Source of the DNA: a virus
Direction: 5' to 3' (one strand)
Length of the DNA stretch: 39,659 nucleotides
Virus record (IMG/VR): IMGVR_UViG_3300047585_000046
Coordinates: 1 to 39,659 of that record
In this document: positions 20,403 through 28,388 of the stretch, piece after piece
Numbering within the stretch: position 1 is the stretch's first letter
How the letters are laid out: each line of letters begins with the position of its first letter
The notes under the pieces: model-generated
Told to the model about the DNA's origin: nothing
What the model saw: the letters and a program-made list of their open reading frames with translations, nothing else
The model's database searches: none
Made by a program: the position numbers and the translations under genes

Positions 20403-20624
20403 ATGAAAGAGCTCCTTGTTGCACCTACTACCGGCGTATTAATGACCAAAAACTTCAATGAAGGGGATTTAGTACGTCCTGGCGATGTCGTAGCCACAAT
20501 TGAATCGATGAAAATGATGTTTGACATCACTAGTAGCTCAACCGGCTATATTCACTATTATCTATCCGAACAGTCCTTTATAGCAAGCGAAGATTTAATA
20601 GCTGGGATTAAAATTATTGAATAA
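20403..20624 (+). CDS. Stand-alone biotinyl/lipoyl carrier domain protein
   Basis: The 73-residue protein (ATG 20403; TTG 20394 would add three residues) is a complete biotinyl/lipoyl domain: first half E-L-L-V-A-P-T-T-G-V-L-M and G-D-L-V-R-P-G-D-V-V-A-T-I, the modified-lysine hairpin E-S-M-K-M-M with K37, and the second half I-T-S-S-S-T-G-Y-I and I-A-G-I-K-I-I. Methionines on both sides of Lys indicate biotin rather than lipoate, as in acyl-CoA carboxylase carrier subunits. No carboxylase or ligase gene is present nearby. It sits just before the head assembly genes. A virion decoration or interference with host biotin metabolism are possibilities. No clear ribosome binding site. Confidence 0.75.
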   Translation: MKELLVAPTTGVLMTKNFNEGDLVRPGDVVATIESMKMMFDITSSSTGYIHYYLSEQSFIASEDLIAGIKIIE

Positions 20625-20627
20625 CGT

Positions 20628-20633
20628 TATAAT
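20628..20633 (+). promoter_or_regulatory. TATAAT box upstream of the head module
   Basis: A perfect -10 hexamer 32 bases before ATG 20666, without a recognisable -35 element at the right spacing. It may need a phage activator. Confidence 0.35.
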
Positions 20634-20665
20634 TTAGGTACAGTTTAACTTTGCAGGGATTCAAT

Positions 20666-21064
20666 ATGACAGATGCCGTAGCCGGACCGAATGATGGAAC
20701 AATTATTTATACTAACTGCGAAGTACCGGCAGGTGAAAATACTGCGGTTCTGAATGCCTTATTCCTATTAATTAATAACGCCAGTACAACCGATGCAGGG
20801 CATTGGGTGCAGTTTTATCCATTTAAAGGTGGCACTTTAGAAACTGACGGCAGTAATACACCCACTTTTTCTTTACAATTATACGGATCTAATGCCAACA
20901 ATCAACCAGCCGATAGTTACGATGGTTATGCTATTGGTTCAGCGGTAACTGCTTTAGGGATAACAGCCGTAACATTGGCTCCCCGTTGGATTAAAGCCAA
21001 GCTTAACAGTATCTCAGGTTCTGATGCAACTGTCACCGCTATACTGAATGCATTCGCCCCGTAA
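20666..21064 (+). CDS. Probable virion protein at the start of the head module
   Basis: ATG 20666 with AGGGATTCAAT in front gives 132 residues; a TTG 15 bases earlier is less likely. The protein is beta-rich, with W-V-Q-F-Y-P-F-K-G-G-T, F-S-L-Q-L-Y-G-S-N-A and A-P-R-W-I-K-A-K-L-N-S-I-S-G. The pattern of a strand-rich small domain before the scaffold fits a capsid decoration or head-fibre protein, but no family is recognised. Confidence 0.5.
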   Translation: MTDAVAGPNDGTIIYTNCEVPAGENTAVLNALFLLINNASTTDAGHWVQFYPFKGGTLETDGSNTPTFSLQLYGSNANNQPADSYDGYAIGSAVTALGITAVTLAPRWIKAKLNSISGSDATVTAILNAFAP

Positions 21065-21076
21065 CTGGGTTAGCTA

Positions 21077-21820
21077 ATGTTGAAAGAATTAATCGGTAAG
21101 TTTATAAATCAAACCGGGAGAGAAGATATGGATGTACCTACTACTACACCACCAGTGACACCTGAAGTACCTCCGGCTGCGCCACAGGCACCATTAGCAC
21201 CTAAAGCCCCGGCTAATATGGCCGACACCTTGGAAGCCCTGCCAGCTAATATTAAGGATTTTGTTGAAAGAGCTGTTGCTGACAAACAAAATGCTCTAGC
21301 ACAAGCTAAAAAGATGCAAGAAGAATCAGATGCCGCCAAAAAGGTTTTAGGCGAATTAGTTGCCGAAAAAGAAGCTGCTGAAAAGAAAAGCCTAGAAGAA
21401 CAAGGCAACTTTAAAGCCCTATATGAACAATCAGAACTTAAACGGTCGCAATTAGAACAAGCCGTTCAGGAACGTATATTAAAAGAAACCGTAGCTAAGG
21501 AATTAGCTAAACAGGGTGGACTTAGTGATTACTTAGCCGAAGCAGTATTAATTCATCACAAGGATTCAATTCTGTATAAGGATGGGCAAGTGCTAGGTGC
21601 CGCTGAAGCAGTAGCCGCCCTAAAACTAGCGCAGCCACAGCTGTTTAAGCCAGAAGCCGTAGCGCCAGGTGCGCCTAATCCAAGCCTGACAGGCACCGGC
21701 GTTCCAATTAATCCGCCAACAGCTTTGAACCCATCGGCATTTAATGCTGTAGGGGCCACTATGAAAGATGTTGATGCTAACTTTAATCAGTTCTTAGCCC
21801 AAATCAGGGAACGTAAGTAA
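21077..21820 (+). CDS. Capsid scaffolding protein
   Basis: This 247-residue protein shows the typical scaffold layout: a Pro/Ala-rich disordered N-terminus (about 20-48), a long charged coiled coil (about 60-155, with A-x-x-K-K-M-Q-E-E and L-V-A-E-K-E-A-A-E-K-K), and a polar C-terminal tail with a helix (V-D-A-N-F-N-Q-F-L-A-Q-I) that may dock on the capsid protein. Position immediately before the major capsid gene is the classical one. It would guide procapsid assembly and then leave. No protease domain is fused to it. Confidence 0.75.
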   Translation: MLKELIGKFINQTGREDMDVPTTTPPVTPEVPPAAPQAPLAPKAPANMADTLEALPANIKDFVERAVADKQNALAQAKKMQEESDAAKKVLGELVAEKEAAEKKSLEEQGNFKALYEQSELKRSQLEQAVQERILKETVAKELAKQGGLSDYLAEAVLIHHKDSILYKDGQVLGAAEAVAALKLAQPQLFKPEAVAPGAPNPSLTGTGVPINPPTALNPSAFNAVGATMKDVDANFNQFLAQIRERK

Positions 21821-21912
21821 ACTATTAAATTTCCGCAATAAAAGTTAACAATTGCCTAGCTTGGGTGACGGTTACGTATCTTAACACCCGCTAAAAATTA
21901 ATGTTAAACTAA

Positions 21913-21966
21913 CCTTAGATTAAGTTTTACGTCAACGGACGTAGCGAAGGGTATCCCAATCTAAGG
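21913..21966 (+). promoter_or_regulatory. Structured leader that pairs the capsid Shine-Dalgarno
   Basis: CCTTAGATT (21913-21921) pairs perfectly over 9 bp with AATCTAAGG (21958-21966), which contains most of the AAGGA used by ATG 21975. Inside it, TACGTC (21928-21933) and GACGTA (21938-21943) form a 6-bp hairpin with loop AACG. A weaker GGG/CCC hairpin lies at 21949-21957. No U-run follows, so it is not a terminator. Confidence 0.7.
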
Positions 21967-21974
21967 AATTTAAT

Positions 21975-23363
21975 ATGGCTTTTGCAAATTTTCCAGCTCA
22001 ACTTGTCCCCCTAATTCAACAAAACTTCTTAGCAAGGTTTCTGGAAGAAGGGTTAGATTCTGAAGCTGCTTATAGACGTCATGCGATCCTGGAACAAATC
22101 CCCGCAAGGCTTGGTCAAACTTTAACAATGTCCAAAACTGGACGTAAATCTCCAGTTACCGCTGTCACTAATCCAGCCAATGTAACAGTTGGTTTAGATA
22201 ACGGACTTACACCATCATTAGCATCGGTTGAACAATATACGTACAACGTTGTTGAACTAGCTGCTGCTTCCGATGTAGATATCATGGGAGAACTTGCCGG
22301 TATCGCTGACCAACTGAAAACAGCTGCCCGTAACAATGGTGTGCAAGCTGCACAATCGTTGGAACGGTTAGCAAAAAGTGTTTTGTTTGCTGCATATAAT
22401 GGTGGAAATTCTTTCGTTAGAACCGATCTTGGTGAGTCGTCTTCAACTACATGTCATGTAGATGATGTACGTGGCTTCACACAAGTTATGGTTAACGGAC
22501 AATTCCAACCCGTTTCTATGTCTAATCCTCTTATCGTTAATGAAATTTCTGTTGACGGTGGAGTGACACAGACCCTAACAGTAACTGGCGTTTCTGTTGA
22601 TGCAGTAACACAAAGTCTTTATCCATCTGATGAACCAGGTGTATCTACTTCCGCCGGTCAAAGTGGTGTTCTGACATTTGAGTCCGCAACTGATCCAGTC
22701 GCTGGTGATGCTCTTATTGCTGCTAACGCACCATTAGTGCTTCGTCCAGCCGGTAAAACTGCAACCACGGCATTGCAATCTGGCGACAATATGACATTGA
22801 ATCTGCTCTTATCAGCAGTTCAACAACTCAGAGCTAACGCAGTTCCAGTATTTCCAGATGGTACTTATCATCTAGTCCTGGACAACATGTCCTTGCTTCA
22901 ACTGTTCTCAGATCAACAATTCATAATTGCAACAGCTGCACAATTCAAAGCTGAACAATATATGACTGGTCAAATCTTCGTTGTATACGGATGTACCGTA
23001 ATACCTACAACTGAAGCTTATGTCCAAACAACTAGCGCAGCTCAAATTGCTGGTGGCGTTAGCGTCACAGTTCGCAGACCAATCCTTATGGGCGCTGAAT
23101 CGCTCCTACAAGGCAACTTTGAAGGTCTGGAATTCTGGTTGAACCGGGACGGGTTTGAACCAATCGGTAACGTTATGCTTGTTGATGGAATTGCACAAAT
23201 CTTACGCCCACCTCTTGACAGACTCCAAAGAATGGCATCTCTTGCCTGGACATGGATCGGCGCATTTGCTGTACCGACAGATATGACAGCCACACCGGCA
23301 GTTATACCTACAGCATCAAATGCTGTGTACAAGCGTTGTGTAGTAATGGAAACCGCTGGTTAA
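21975..23363 (+). CDS. Major capsid protein (HK97 fold)
   Basis: The 462-residue protein has the N-terminus and domain pattern of HK97-fold capsid proteins of the N4-gp56-like group: an N-arm (F-P-A-Q-L-V-P-L-I-Q-Q-N-F-L-A-R), a strand with S-V-E-Q-Y-T-Y-N-V-V-E-L, a spine helix region near residues 110-135, an inserted beta domain (about 180-265), and the A-domain with R-R-P-I-L-M-G-A-E-S. It follows the scaffold and a structured leader. Its codon use is uniform and its ribosome site is strong once unpaired, fitting high expression. No cleavage site or maturation protease was identified in the window. Confidence 0.85.
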   Translation: MAFANFPAQLVPLIQQNFLARFLEEGLDSEAAYRRHAILEQIPARLGQTLTMSKTGRKSPVTAVTNPANVTVGLDNGLTPSLASVEQYTYNVVELAAASDVDIMGELAGIADQLKTAARNNGVQAAQSLERLAKSVLFAAYNGGNSFVRTDLGESSSTTCHVDDVRGFTQVMVNGQFQPVSMSNPLIVNEISVDGGVTQTLTVTGVSVDAVTQSLYPSDEPGVSTSAGQSGVLTFESATDPVAGDALIAANAPLVLRPAGKTATTALQSGDNMTLNLLLSAVQQLRANAVPVFPDGTYHLVLDNMSLLQLFSDQQFIIATAAQFKAEQYMTGQIFVVYGCTVIPTTEAYVQTTSAAQIAGGVSVTVRRPILMGAESLLQGNFEGLEFWLNRDGFEPIGNVMLVDGIAQILRPPLDRLQRMASLAWTWIGAFAVPTDMTATPAVIPTASNAVYKRCVVMETAG

Positions 23364-23379
23364 TCTGGAGATATAAATC

Positions 23380-23652
23380 ATGATGGAAGATATGGACAAG
23401 AAAGCTGGAAATAAGGGATCTAACACTGTTAGCAACCGAAAGGCTTTCACACAAAATATCACCGAAGAAAGTGTCGAAATGAAACGCCTTCGGGAATGCA
23501 ATCCCAGTATGAATGTACCTGGACAAGGCAATGTAACTAGAGCGGCTGGTGCAGTGAAAGAAGGTTCTTTCCGTAAACATGCCGATGCTATGGATGCAAT
23601 AACTGGTGCCGCTGAAGATGCTCCAAGAAGTGCTTCTGACGGCAATAACTAA
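23380..23652 (+). CDS. Small hydrophilic protein in the head module
   Basis: The 90-residue protein is polar and probably disordered (N-K-G-S-N-T-V-S-N-R-K, E-D-A-P-R-S-A-S-D-G-N-N). GGAGAT lies before the ATG. It is sandwiched between capsid and further head genes, 17 bases after the capsid stop. A small virion or head-completion role is inferred from position. Confidence 0.5.
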   Translation: MMEDMDKKAGNKGSNTVSNRKAFTQNITEESVEMKRLRECNPSMNVPGQGNVTRAAGAVKEGSFRKHADAMDAITGAAEDAPRSASDGNN

Positions 23653-23664
23653 TAGGAGAATGCT

Positions 23665-23988
23665 ATGGCGAAACGTAGCAAATCAATTCCTATCAGTCTA
23701 GACAGTACACCAACTAGCCCGTTAGCCATGCAACGGCGCGGGGGATTAGTAGATAGCTATAGTGCTGAATTAGAAAATCAACCGCTTAAAAAGCGGGGGA
23801 TTACCAATTTCGGACCCAGAACATCTACAGAAGCGATAGCATATAGTAATGCACCTTCGCTGAAAGACGTATTAACAATAGCTTGGGATCGTCCAGATTT
23901 TAATATGTTAAAGATGCGTCCAAGATACGATGGTCAGCAACACCGAATTCCAGAAGGGAATGGCGTACCAATTAGGAAGAAGAAATAA
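23665..23988 (+). CDS. Small basic protein in the head module
   Basis: This 107-residue protein has a basic start (M-A-K-R-S-K-S) and a basic end (I-R-K-K-K), with a folded centre (E-A-I-A-Y-S-N-A-P-S-L-K-D-V-L-T-I-A-W-D-R-P-D-F-N-M-L). AGGAGA precedes ATG 23665, and its stop overlaps the next ATG by one base. Contact with DNA or the neck is plausible. No family recognised. Confidence 0.5.
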   Translation: MAKRSKSIPISLDSTPTSPLAMQRRGGLVDSYSAELENQPLKKRGITNFGPRTSTEAIAYSNAPSLKDVLTIAWDRPDFNMLKMRPRYDGQQHRIPEGNGVPIRKKK

Positions 23989-24596
23989 TGTCTGAAACTA
24001 ACACATTCTATCAATCAGGGGCATTTACCAGTCTACCTAATACGTATGATCAACAAACCATCAATGGTGTGATGTCCGTAATGTCACCCGCTCAGGTAGT
24101 TGCTCAAAACCCCAGGGTAGCAGGAACGGTAACATTAACAGTGGGCGGTTCTCCTACATCTACTGATGTTTGTACTGTTGTGGTTTCTAATCCAGTTTTG
24201 CCAGGCGGGTCGGTTACAGTGACTGCCGAAACACAATCTGGCGACAATTATTTAGCCAACGTAGCCCAAAGAATTTGTAATGCTATCACTAGCAATTCCA
24301 CACTTCAACAATTTGATATTTTCGCTACAAGCGTAGATAAAGTTGCAACTTTTAATCAATTGGGTCCAGTCAGTTCATTCACCACAGTAACTGCGTCTTA
24401 TAATGAAGGTGCTTCTGAAACTATTACGGTTGCCAATAGCGGTGTCGTAACTGGCGGAAGTGGTGTTGCAGTGCCAATGCAAAATGGCGAATGTCAATTA
24501 GGTCCGACAACTGTCAGACTGCGCTATGGCGTCCCGCTCTTGTTAGGTCAAGCACAATTAGCAATAGTCGTCAATTCAGGTACACCTGTTAAATAG
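23988..24596 (+). CDS. Beta-rich head or decoration protein
   Basis: The 202-residue protein is Ser/Thr/Val/Gly-rich with repeated strands (G-T-V-T-L-T-V-G-G-S, V-T-V-T-A-E-T-Q-S-G, T-V-T-A-S-Y-N-E-G-A-S-E-T-I-T-V), typical of Ig-like or capsid-surface domains. It is the last plus-strand gene before the minus-strand zinc/HNH pair, with which it overlaps by 8 bases. A capsid decoration role is an inference. Confidence 0.5.
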   Translation: MSETNTFYQSGAFTSLPNTYDQQTINGVMSVMSPAQVVAQNPRVAGTVTLTVGGSPTSTDVCTVVVSNPVLPGGSVTVTAETQSGDNYLANVAQRICNAITSNSTLQQFDIFATSVDKVATFNQLGPVSSFTTVTASYNEGASETITVANSGVVTGGSGVAVPMQNGECQLGPTTVRLRYGVPLLLGQAQLAIVVNSGTPVK

Positions 24597-25170
24597 ACTT
24601 CTGTTTCCAGCATAAATTCTTTAAATCAAAAATTAGTTCCGGTGCTTTTGCTGCTGATAATTGGCGCGTCAAGCTGCAATCAGGGTAAGTTTTAATCCCT
24701 AGCAGGTTGGCTAATTCACAACGCCCGGCAGAAGTTTTGATGAAGTTATAGTCTGCTTCTACTTTATTAGAAATCACTCCTTGTCGCTTATAGCGATATC
24801 TGGATACGGCAATCCAGTTGATAATGTAGCAATTAAGACACATTTTCATACCAGGGCATTTCTTTCCACAGCTGCGACATGCATTAGGTTTACTGCGCTT
24901 CTCAGCTAGCCATTGACGATTAGTTTGTTTAGCTAATTCAGGGTTACGTTCACGCCATTGCTTGTTGCAATTATATTTAACCTCCTGATAGCGGCTATTA
25001 AAGCAGATGCTGCAATAGTTGGAATAATACGTGACCCGCTCTTTTGTGACAGGCGAAGTGTAATAACTGATTCTGCGCTTGGTTTTCCAGGTAATCAATT
25101 CACCGCAAGTTTTGCAGTTGACAGGATTAGCCTTAAAAGCTTGTGTTGTATATGTAAGGGTTGTAATCAT
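24589..25170 (-). CDS. Multi-zinc-finger protein, homing-endonuclease-associated
   Basis: This 193-residue basic protein has several Cys pairs: C-K-T-C (about 19-22), C-S-I-C (about 53-56), C-R-S-C-G-K-K-C (about 97-104) and C-L-N-C-Y (about 111-115). The pattern is of free-standing phage zinc-finger/endonuclease accessory proteins. No H-N-H catalytic triad is obvious in it. Its start overlaps the stop of the HNH gene upstream by 4 bases, so they are co-expressed. The pair is on the strand opposite to the surrounding virion genes. Confidence 0.55.
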   Translation of the reverse strand: MITTLTYTTQAFKANPVNCKTCGELITWKTKRRISYYTSPVTKERVTYYSNYCSICFNSRYQEVKYNCNKQWRERNPELAKQTNRQWLAEKRSKPNACRSCGKKCPGMKMCLNCYIINWIAVSRYRYKRQGVISNKVEADYNFIKTSAGRCELANLLGIKTYPDCSLTRQLSAAKAPELIFDLKNLCWKQKSI

Positions 25171-25610
25171 GGTATATAAGTTATCTTGTAATGCCGATTG
25201 AATTCTGCATCAGTCCTATTGCCCTTAGCTTTATTGTAAGTATCGGAGACTAACTGTAAATTAGCGAAATCATATGCTAATTCTGGATATTGTGCAATAG
25301 GTGCTATATGGTCCAAATTGGAATTAATACCTATGAATAACGGTTCAGAAGTAAAGCAGCAATACGGATTCTTTAGATAGCGTTTGTATAATTTTTCAGC
25401 TAAATGACTTCTTTCTTTCGTCCCTAATGTCACGGGTAGATTTTTGTTATAAACCCGTTTATATCCACTAGAAATACTTTGCACCGCATGGAGAATTATA
25501 TGATATTCACATCGACAACGACCATGTACTACCGGTTGTGCACAATCACAACATTGATTTTGCGCTAATCTCTTCTGTCGTCGGATGCGTTGATATTCCA
25601 GCATAGCCAT
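25167..25610 (-). CDS. HNH endonuclease
   Basis: The 147-residue protein has an HNH core: L-D-H-I-A-P-I at 99-105 (first His H101), F-A-N-L-Q-L-V with N117, and Y-N-K-A-K-G-N-R-T with N126. Zinc ligands are likely C84/C85 and C20-C23, C32, C34. It would make a metal-dependent DNA cut. Its placement as a minus-strand insert inside the virion gene run suggests a free-standing homing endonuclease. Confidence 0.75.
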   Translation of the reverse strand: MAMLEYQRIRRQKRLAQNQCCDCAQPVVHGRCRCEYHIILHAVQSISSGYKRVYNKNLPVTLGTKERSHLAEKLYKRYLKNPYCCFTSEPLFIGINSNLDHIAPIAQYPELAYDFANLQLVSDTYNKAKGNRTDAEFNRHYKITYIP

Positions 25611-25676
25611 TTATTGTAGTGCCTGATTAAGCTTTAGAATAGTGATATATCATTAATTCTTAGGACTTTTAATCTA

Positions 25677-26510
25677 ATGCCGTTAACTATTGAAGAACAG
25701 ACAGACGTATTGCGCCATCTTAATTACCCGCTATCTGGCTTAATGTCCGTTAGTCCCGCCGGTGGCAGTTTAGCGCCAGCGAATAATGCTTATCGGTACT
25801 TTCAGTCATACGGGCAACTCCAATACCGGATGTCACAACTTGCGCCGAACGAAGAATCCCGTATTACTGGCAAACCTTTTGGAGCCGTTGGCTTCAATAA
25901 CAATAATGCTTTGGTGGTTCCAGGTAGCGTTATCACAATAACCCTCACAAGCACCGCTCTGGGGGGTGCGTTGCCCTTAGTTTATACAGTCCAGGACGAT
26001 GACACCCTATTGTCAGTTTGTGGCGGCCTAGCCCAGGTAGCAGCCTTAAACACAACTTTTACCGGAGCAGGCTTCTATGCCATCAATGACTTTGGTAATG
26101 GTCCTTATAGTGAACAAGTAGTTCCATTTCCTATTGTTAGCTTCATTGGACCCACTACTACAACCAGCTTTACAATTGCTGTTTCACTATCTGAATTTGG
26201 GCAGCCTATCCCACAAATTGTAGCTAATGGCGCTTTGCTAGCTCCTGTCTTATATTTAGATACGACCATCCCCGCTGAAAAGATTTATGGCTTCCTGCCG
26301 ATTCTGGACTTCTTAGAAAGTGCCCAGGTGTCCAGTGTACAAAATCTGTCAGTGCATAAAGCAAGGGAATTCACCCGTAATCCTAAAGAATTGCGGGAGA
26401 AACAAATGCTGTATAAGTATTGGCAATATAAACTAGCGCAGTTTATGGGCGTCAGCCTTGATTTGAACAATCACGGCGCCAGGGGCAGAAGCGGCATGAT
26501 GAGTGTGTAA
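25677..26510 (+). CDS. Probable head-tail connector protein
   Basis: The 277-residue protein begins P-L-T-I-E-E-Q-T-D-V-L-R-H-L-N-Y-P, a start seen in phage neck/connector proteins, then has a beta-rich insert (about 85-195) and a helical C-terminus (about 215-265, H-K-A-R-E-F-T-R-N-P-K-E-L-R-E-K-Q-M-L). It lies between head and tail genes and overlaps the next gene by one base. The connector call is from position and layout, not from a firm family match. A weak inverted repeat upstream (AGAAT near 25635 with ATTCT near 25658) borders its AGGA. Confidence 0.5.
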   Translation: MPLTIEEQTDVLRHLNYPLSGLMSVSPAGGSLAPANNAYRYFQSYGQLQYRMSQLAPNEESRITGKPFGAVGFNNNNALVVPGSVITITLTSTALGGALPLVYTVQDDDTLLSVCGGLAQVAALNTTFTGAGFYAINDFGNGPYSEQVVPFPIVSFIGPTTTTSFTIAVSLSEFGQPIPQIVANGALLAPVLYLDTTIPAEKIYGFLPILDFLESAQVSSVQNLSVHKAREFTRNPKELREKQMLYKYWQYKLAQFMGVSLDLNNHGARGRSGMMSV

Positions 26511-27304
26511 TGACAAATTACGTAAATTTGACGAAGATTTTAAATCGGGCCTGCGGGATCGGAGCTGCACATATTGGCGTTCCAGGTTGGATCTACCGCA
26601 TTACCAGCTCATCTAATGGTGATTTCATACAAGATGCCAATAAGCAATTTCAAATCTGGGCAGATCGGGCAAAAATGAAGCGCTTTGACCCTGCGTTTGA
26701 AAGCGATATCAGGATGGAAACGTATTGGTTTGAACTTTTAATCAATGCTAATCCATTACAAGTAGGTGATGTTTGGGTTATTAATGATCCATATTTAAAC
26801 GTTGGTGATGTGACCGTTCCTTTTGAAACTACGCAATTTATTGCATTCGCTATGGCCGCAATGCCCCCGCTGAAACATGCTATATCAGCCCGTCTTGACA
26901 CTAATGCACAATTCTACAGACCATCATTGCAACCAATTTCTACGCCGATTGGACCAAATACATTACCTTATTTTGATAGCACATTACCTAATGAACTACC
27001 ACTATTATGCATTAACGGGAATTTCCAATTAGGCACCGTAGTTGATACCGCTAGTAAAATACCGGTTGGTACTATGCCTATGAATAACAGTGGCGCTATC
27101 TATACAGCGCCAACAGCTAATATGCCTATACAGGAACGTAGACGGATTTATATACCATCATTGCCTGGGTGGACTTTTAAAGCCGGAGACAAAATTGTCA
27201 CTGAACAAGGCAGTAGATATGTGATTCTATCAAACTATAGTCAAGACATAGGGACTATCGGAAACCAGTTCCTCATTGAAAAAATCACATCGGGGCCGAT
27301 ATAA
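26510..27304 (+). CDS. Neck or head-completion protein
   Basis: This 264-residue protein has no firm family. It contains A-H-I-G-V-P-G-W-I-Y-R-I near the start and an ordered alpha/beta core (V-G-D-V-W-V-I-N-D-P-Y, then Q-E-R-R-R-I-Y-I-P-S-L-P-G-W and V-T-E-Q-G-S-R-Y-V-I-L-S-N-Y). The last part looks like a small beta-barrel of the kind used by head-closure proteins (dual-strand I-V-T-E-Q-G plus Y-V-I). Translation is coupled through TAATG at the start and a 1-base gap at the end. Confidence 0.5.
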   Translation: MTNYVNLTKILNRACGIGAAHIGVPGWIYRITSSSNGDFIQDANKQFQIWADRAKMKRFDPAFESDIRMETYWFELLINANPLQVGDVWVINDPYLNVGDVTVPFETTQFIAFAMAAMPPLKHAISARLDTNAQFYRPSLQPISTPIGPNTLPYFDSTLPNELPLLCINGNFQLGTVVDTASKIPVGTMPMNNSGAIYTAPTANMPIQERRRIYIPSLPGWTFKAGDKIVTEQGSRYVILSNYSQDIGTIGNQFLIEKITSGPI

Positions 27305-27305
27305 T

Positions 27306-28163
27306 ATGGCTACCGTAGAAATGGCCTGGAGTGGACTTCTTAATAGCATTCAAACTGCTATTAATAATGCTGGATTGGTTCCAATACTATCTGCTGATTG
27401 GCCAAATATCAATATCTTACAAGCCGTTGTTAGCGGGTCTTCCGGCCCTGTAATATCCTTGTTCGATCGGGGCGGGATTAAAAATGTCACTAAAGCTATC
27501 GGCATGGAAGTCGCTACGTTAACAACTAAAGGAACACCCGGAGCAATATTAACTCCAGCGACTGGAACTTTATTAACAACAACGCCCTATATTTTAACAG
27601 GATCAGGAACGCCTTTTGCTAACGATACTTTTTATATCAATTTTCCATCCACAGTAGGACTAACTAACCTATTTGCTGAATATATAGCACTGCAAGGGGA
27701 TACGCTAGCAACGTGTTTGACGAACTTTGCAGCCGCTATAAATTTAATTGATGGCTTAGCTGCCACTGTTAGCGGAAATACAATACATATAGTTAATTCA
27801 TTAACGAATCAATTCCCTGTCCAAGCGGGTGTCGTTAATATAGGCTCCACAACTAAAGAAGTCTACCGGCAAATCAGGGAAATACAAATTACGTTATGGA
27901 CAAACAATGTAGTAGATAGACAGAACTACGGTGCAGTTTTAGAGCAATTATTCGTACAGCTGGAATATGACTATGGTATTAAATTGTCCGATCAGTCTTT
28001 GGCTAGGGTCATGATCATGGATGATACTGTTCGTAAAGATTCGCAACTGCAAGATATCTTTCGCCGGGATTTCATCATTACTATAGATTACCCAGTTCTA
28101 TTGACGCACCAAGTCTGGGAAGTGGTTACAACTCCACTGCACTATACACCACAGAATCCTTAG
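27306..28163 (+). CDS. Tail terminator / tail completion-like protein
   Basis: ATG 27306, right after the previous stop, gives 285 residues. A longer frame from 27276 would overlap the neighbour and is not preferred. The N-terminal part (W-S-G-L-L-N-S-I-Q-T-A-I) and the C-terminal part (I-R-E-I-Q-I-T-L-W-T, L-E-Q-L-F-V-Q-L-E-Y, F-I-I-T-I-D-Y-P-V) match the layout of tail terminator proteins, with a beta domain of about 100 residues inserted between them (about 85-180). It would cap the tail tube and sheath. The call is moderate. Confidence 0.5.
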   Translation: MATVEMAWSGLLNSIQTAINNAGLVPILSADWPNINILQAVVSGSSGPVISLFDRGGIKNVTKAIGMEVATLTTKGTPGAILTPATGTLLTTTPYILTGSGTPFANDTFYINFPSTVGLTNLFAEYIALQGDTLATCLTNFAAAINLIDGLAATVSGNTIHIVNSLTNQFPVQAGVVNIGSTTKEVYRQIREIQITLWTNNVVDRQNYGAVLEQLFVQLEYDYGIKLSDQSLARVMIMDDTVRKDSQLQDIFRRDFIITIDYPVLLTHQVWEVVTTPLHYTPQNP

Positions 28164-28205
28164 AATTAACTTGACTATTAACATTCGCTCATTTAGGCTT
28201 TACGT

Positions 28206-28388
28206 ATGAGCAATGAAGAATTATTAATGGAATTTGAAGCTTTGCGCACCCGTCTAAATAACGGCGGCAAAGGGCGCACTTTAGCGGAAGCAGCTAATTC
28301 AATTCAGCTACTTTATTATTGGGCGTACCAAAAACTGGTTCGGGCTGGTCTGAAGCCACAAATTAAAAAGAAGTACAGGTTAATATGA
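28206..28388 (+). CDS. Small unknown protein upstream of PDZ paralogue 2
   Basis: The 60-residue helical, basic protein (E-E-L-L-M-E-F-E-A-L-R-T-R-L-N-N-G-G-K-G-R-T-L) ends in an ATGA overlap with the PDZ-like gene, so the two are coupled. No family recognised. Confidence 0.5.
   Translation: MSNEELLMEFEALRTRLNNGGKGRTLAEAANSIQLLYYWAYQKLVRAGLKPQIKKKYRLI

Noticed and set aside
21109-21408. Minus-strand Ser/Ala-rich frame opposite the scaffold gene
   Set aside because: Mirror of the Glu/Lys/Ala coiled-coil codons; no independent support.
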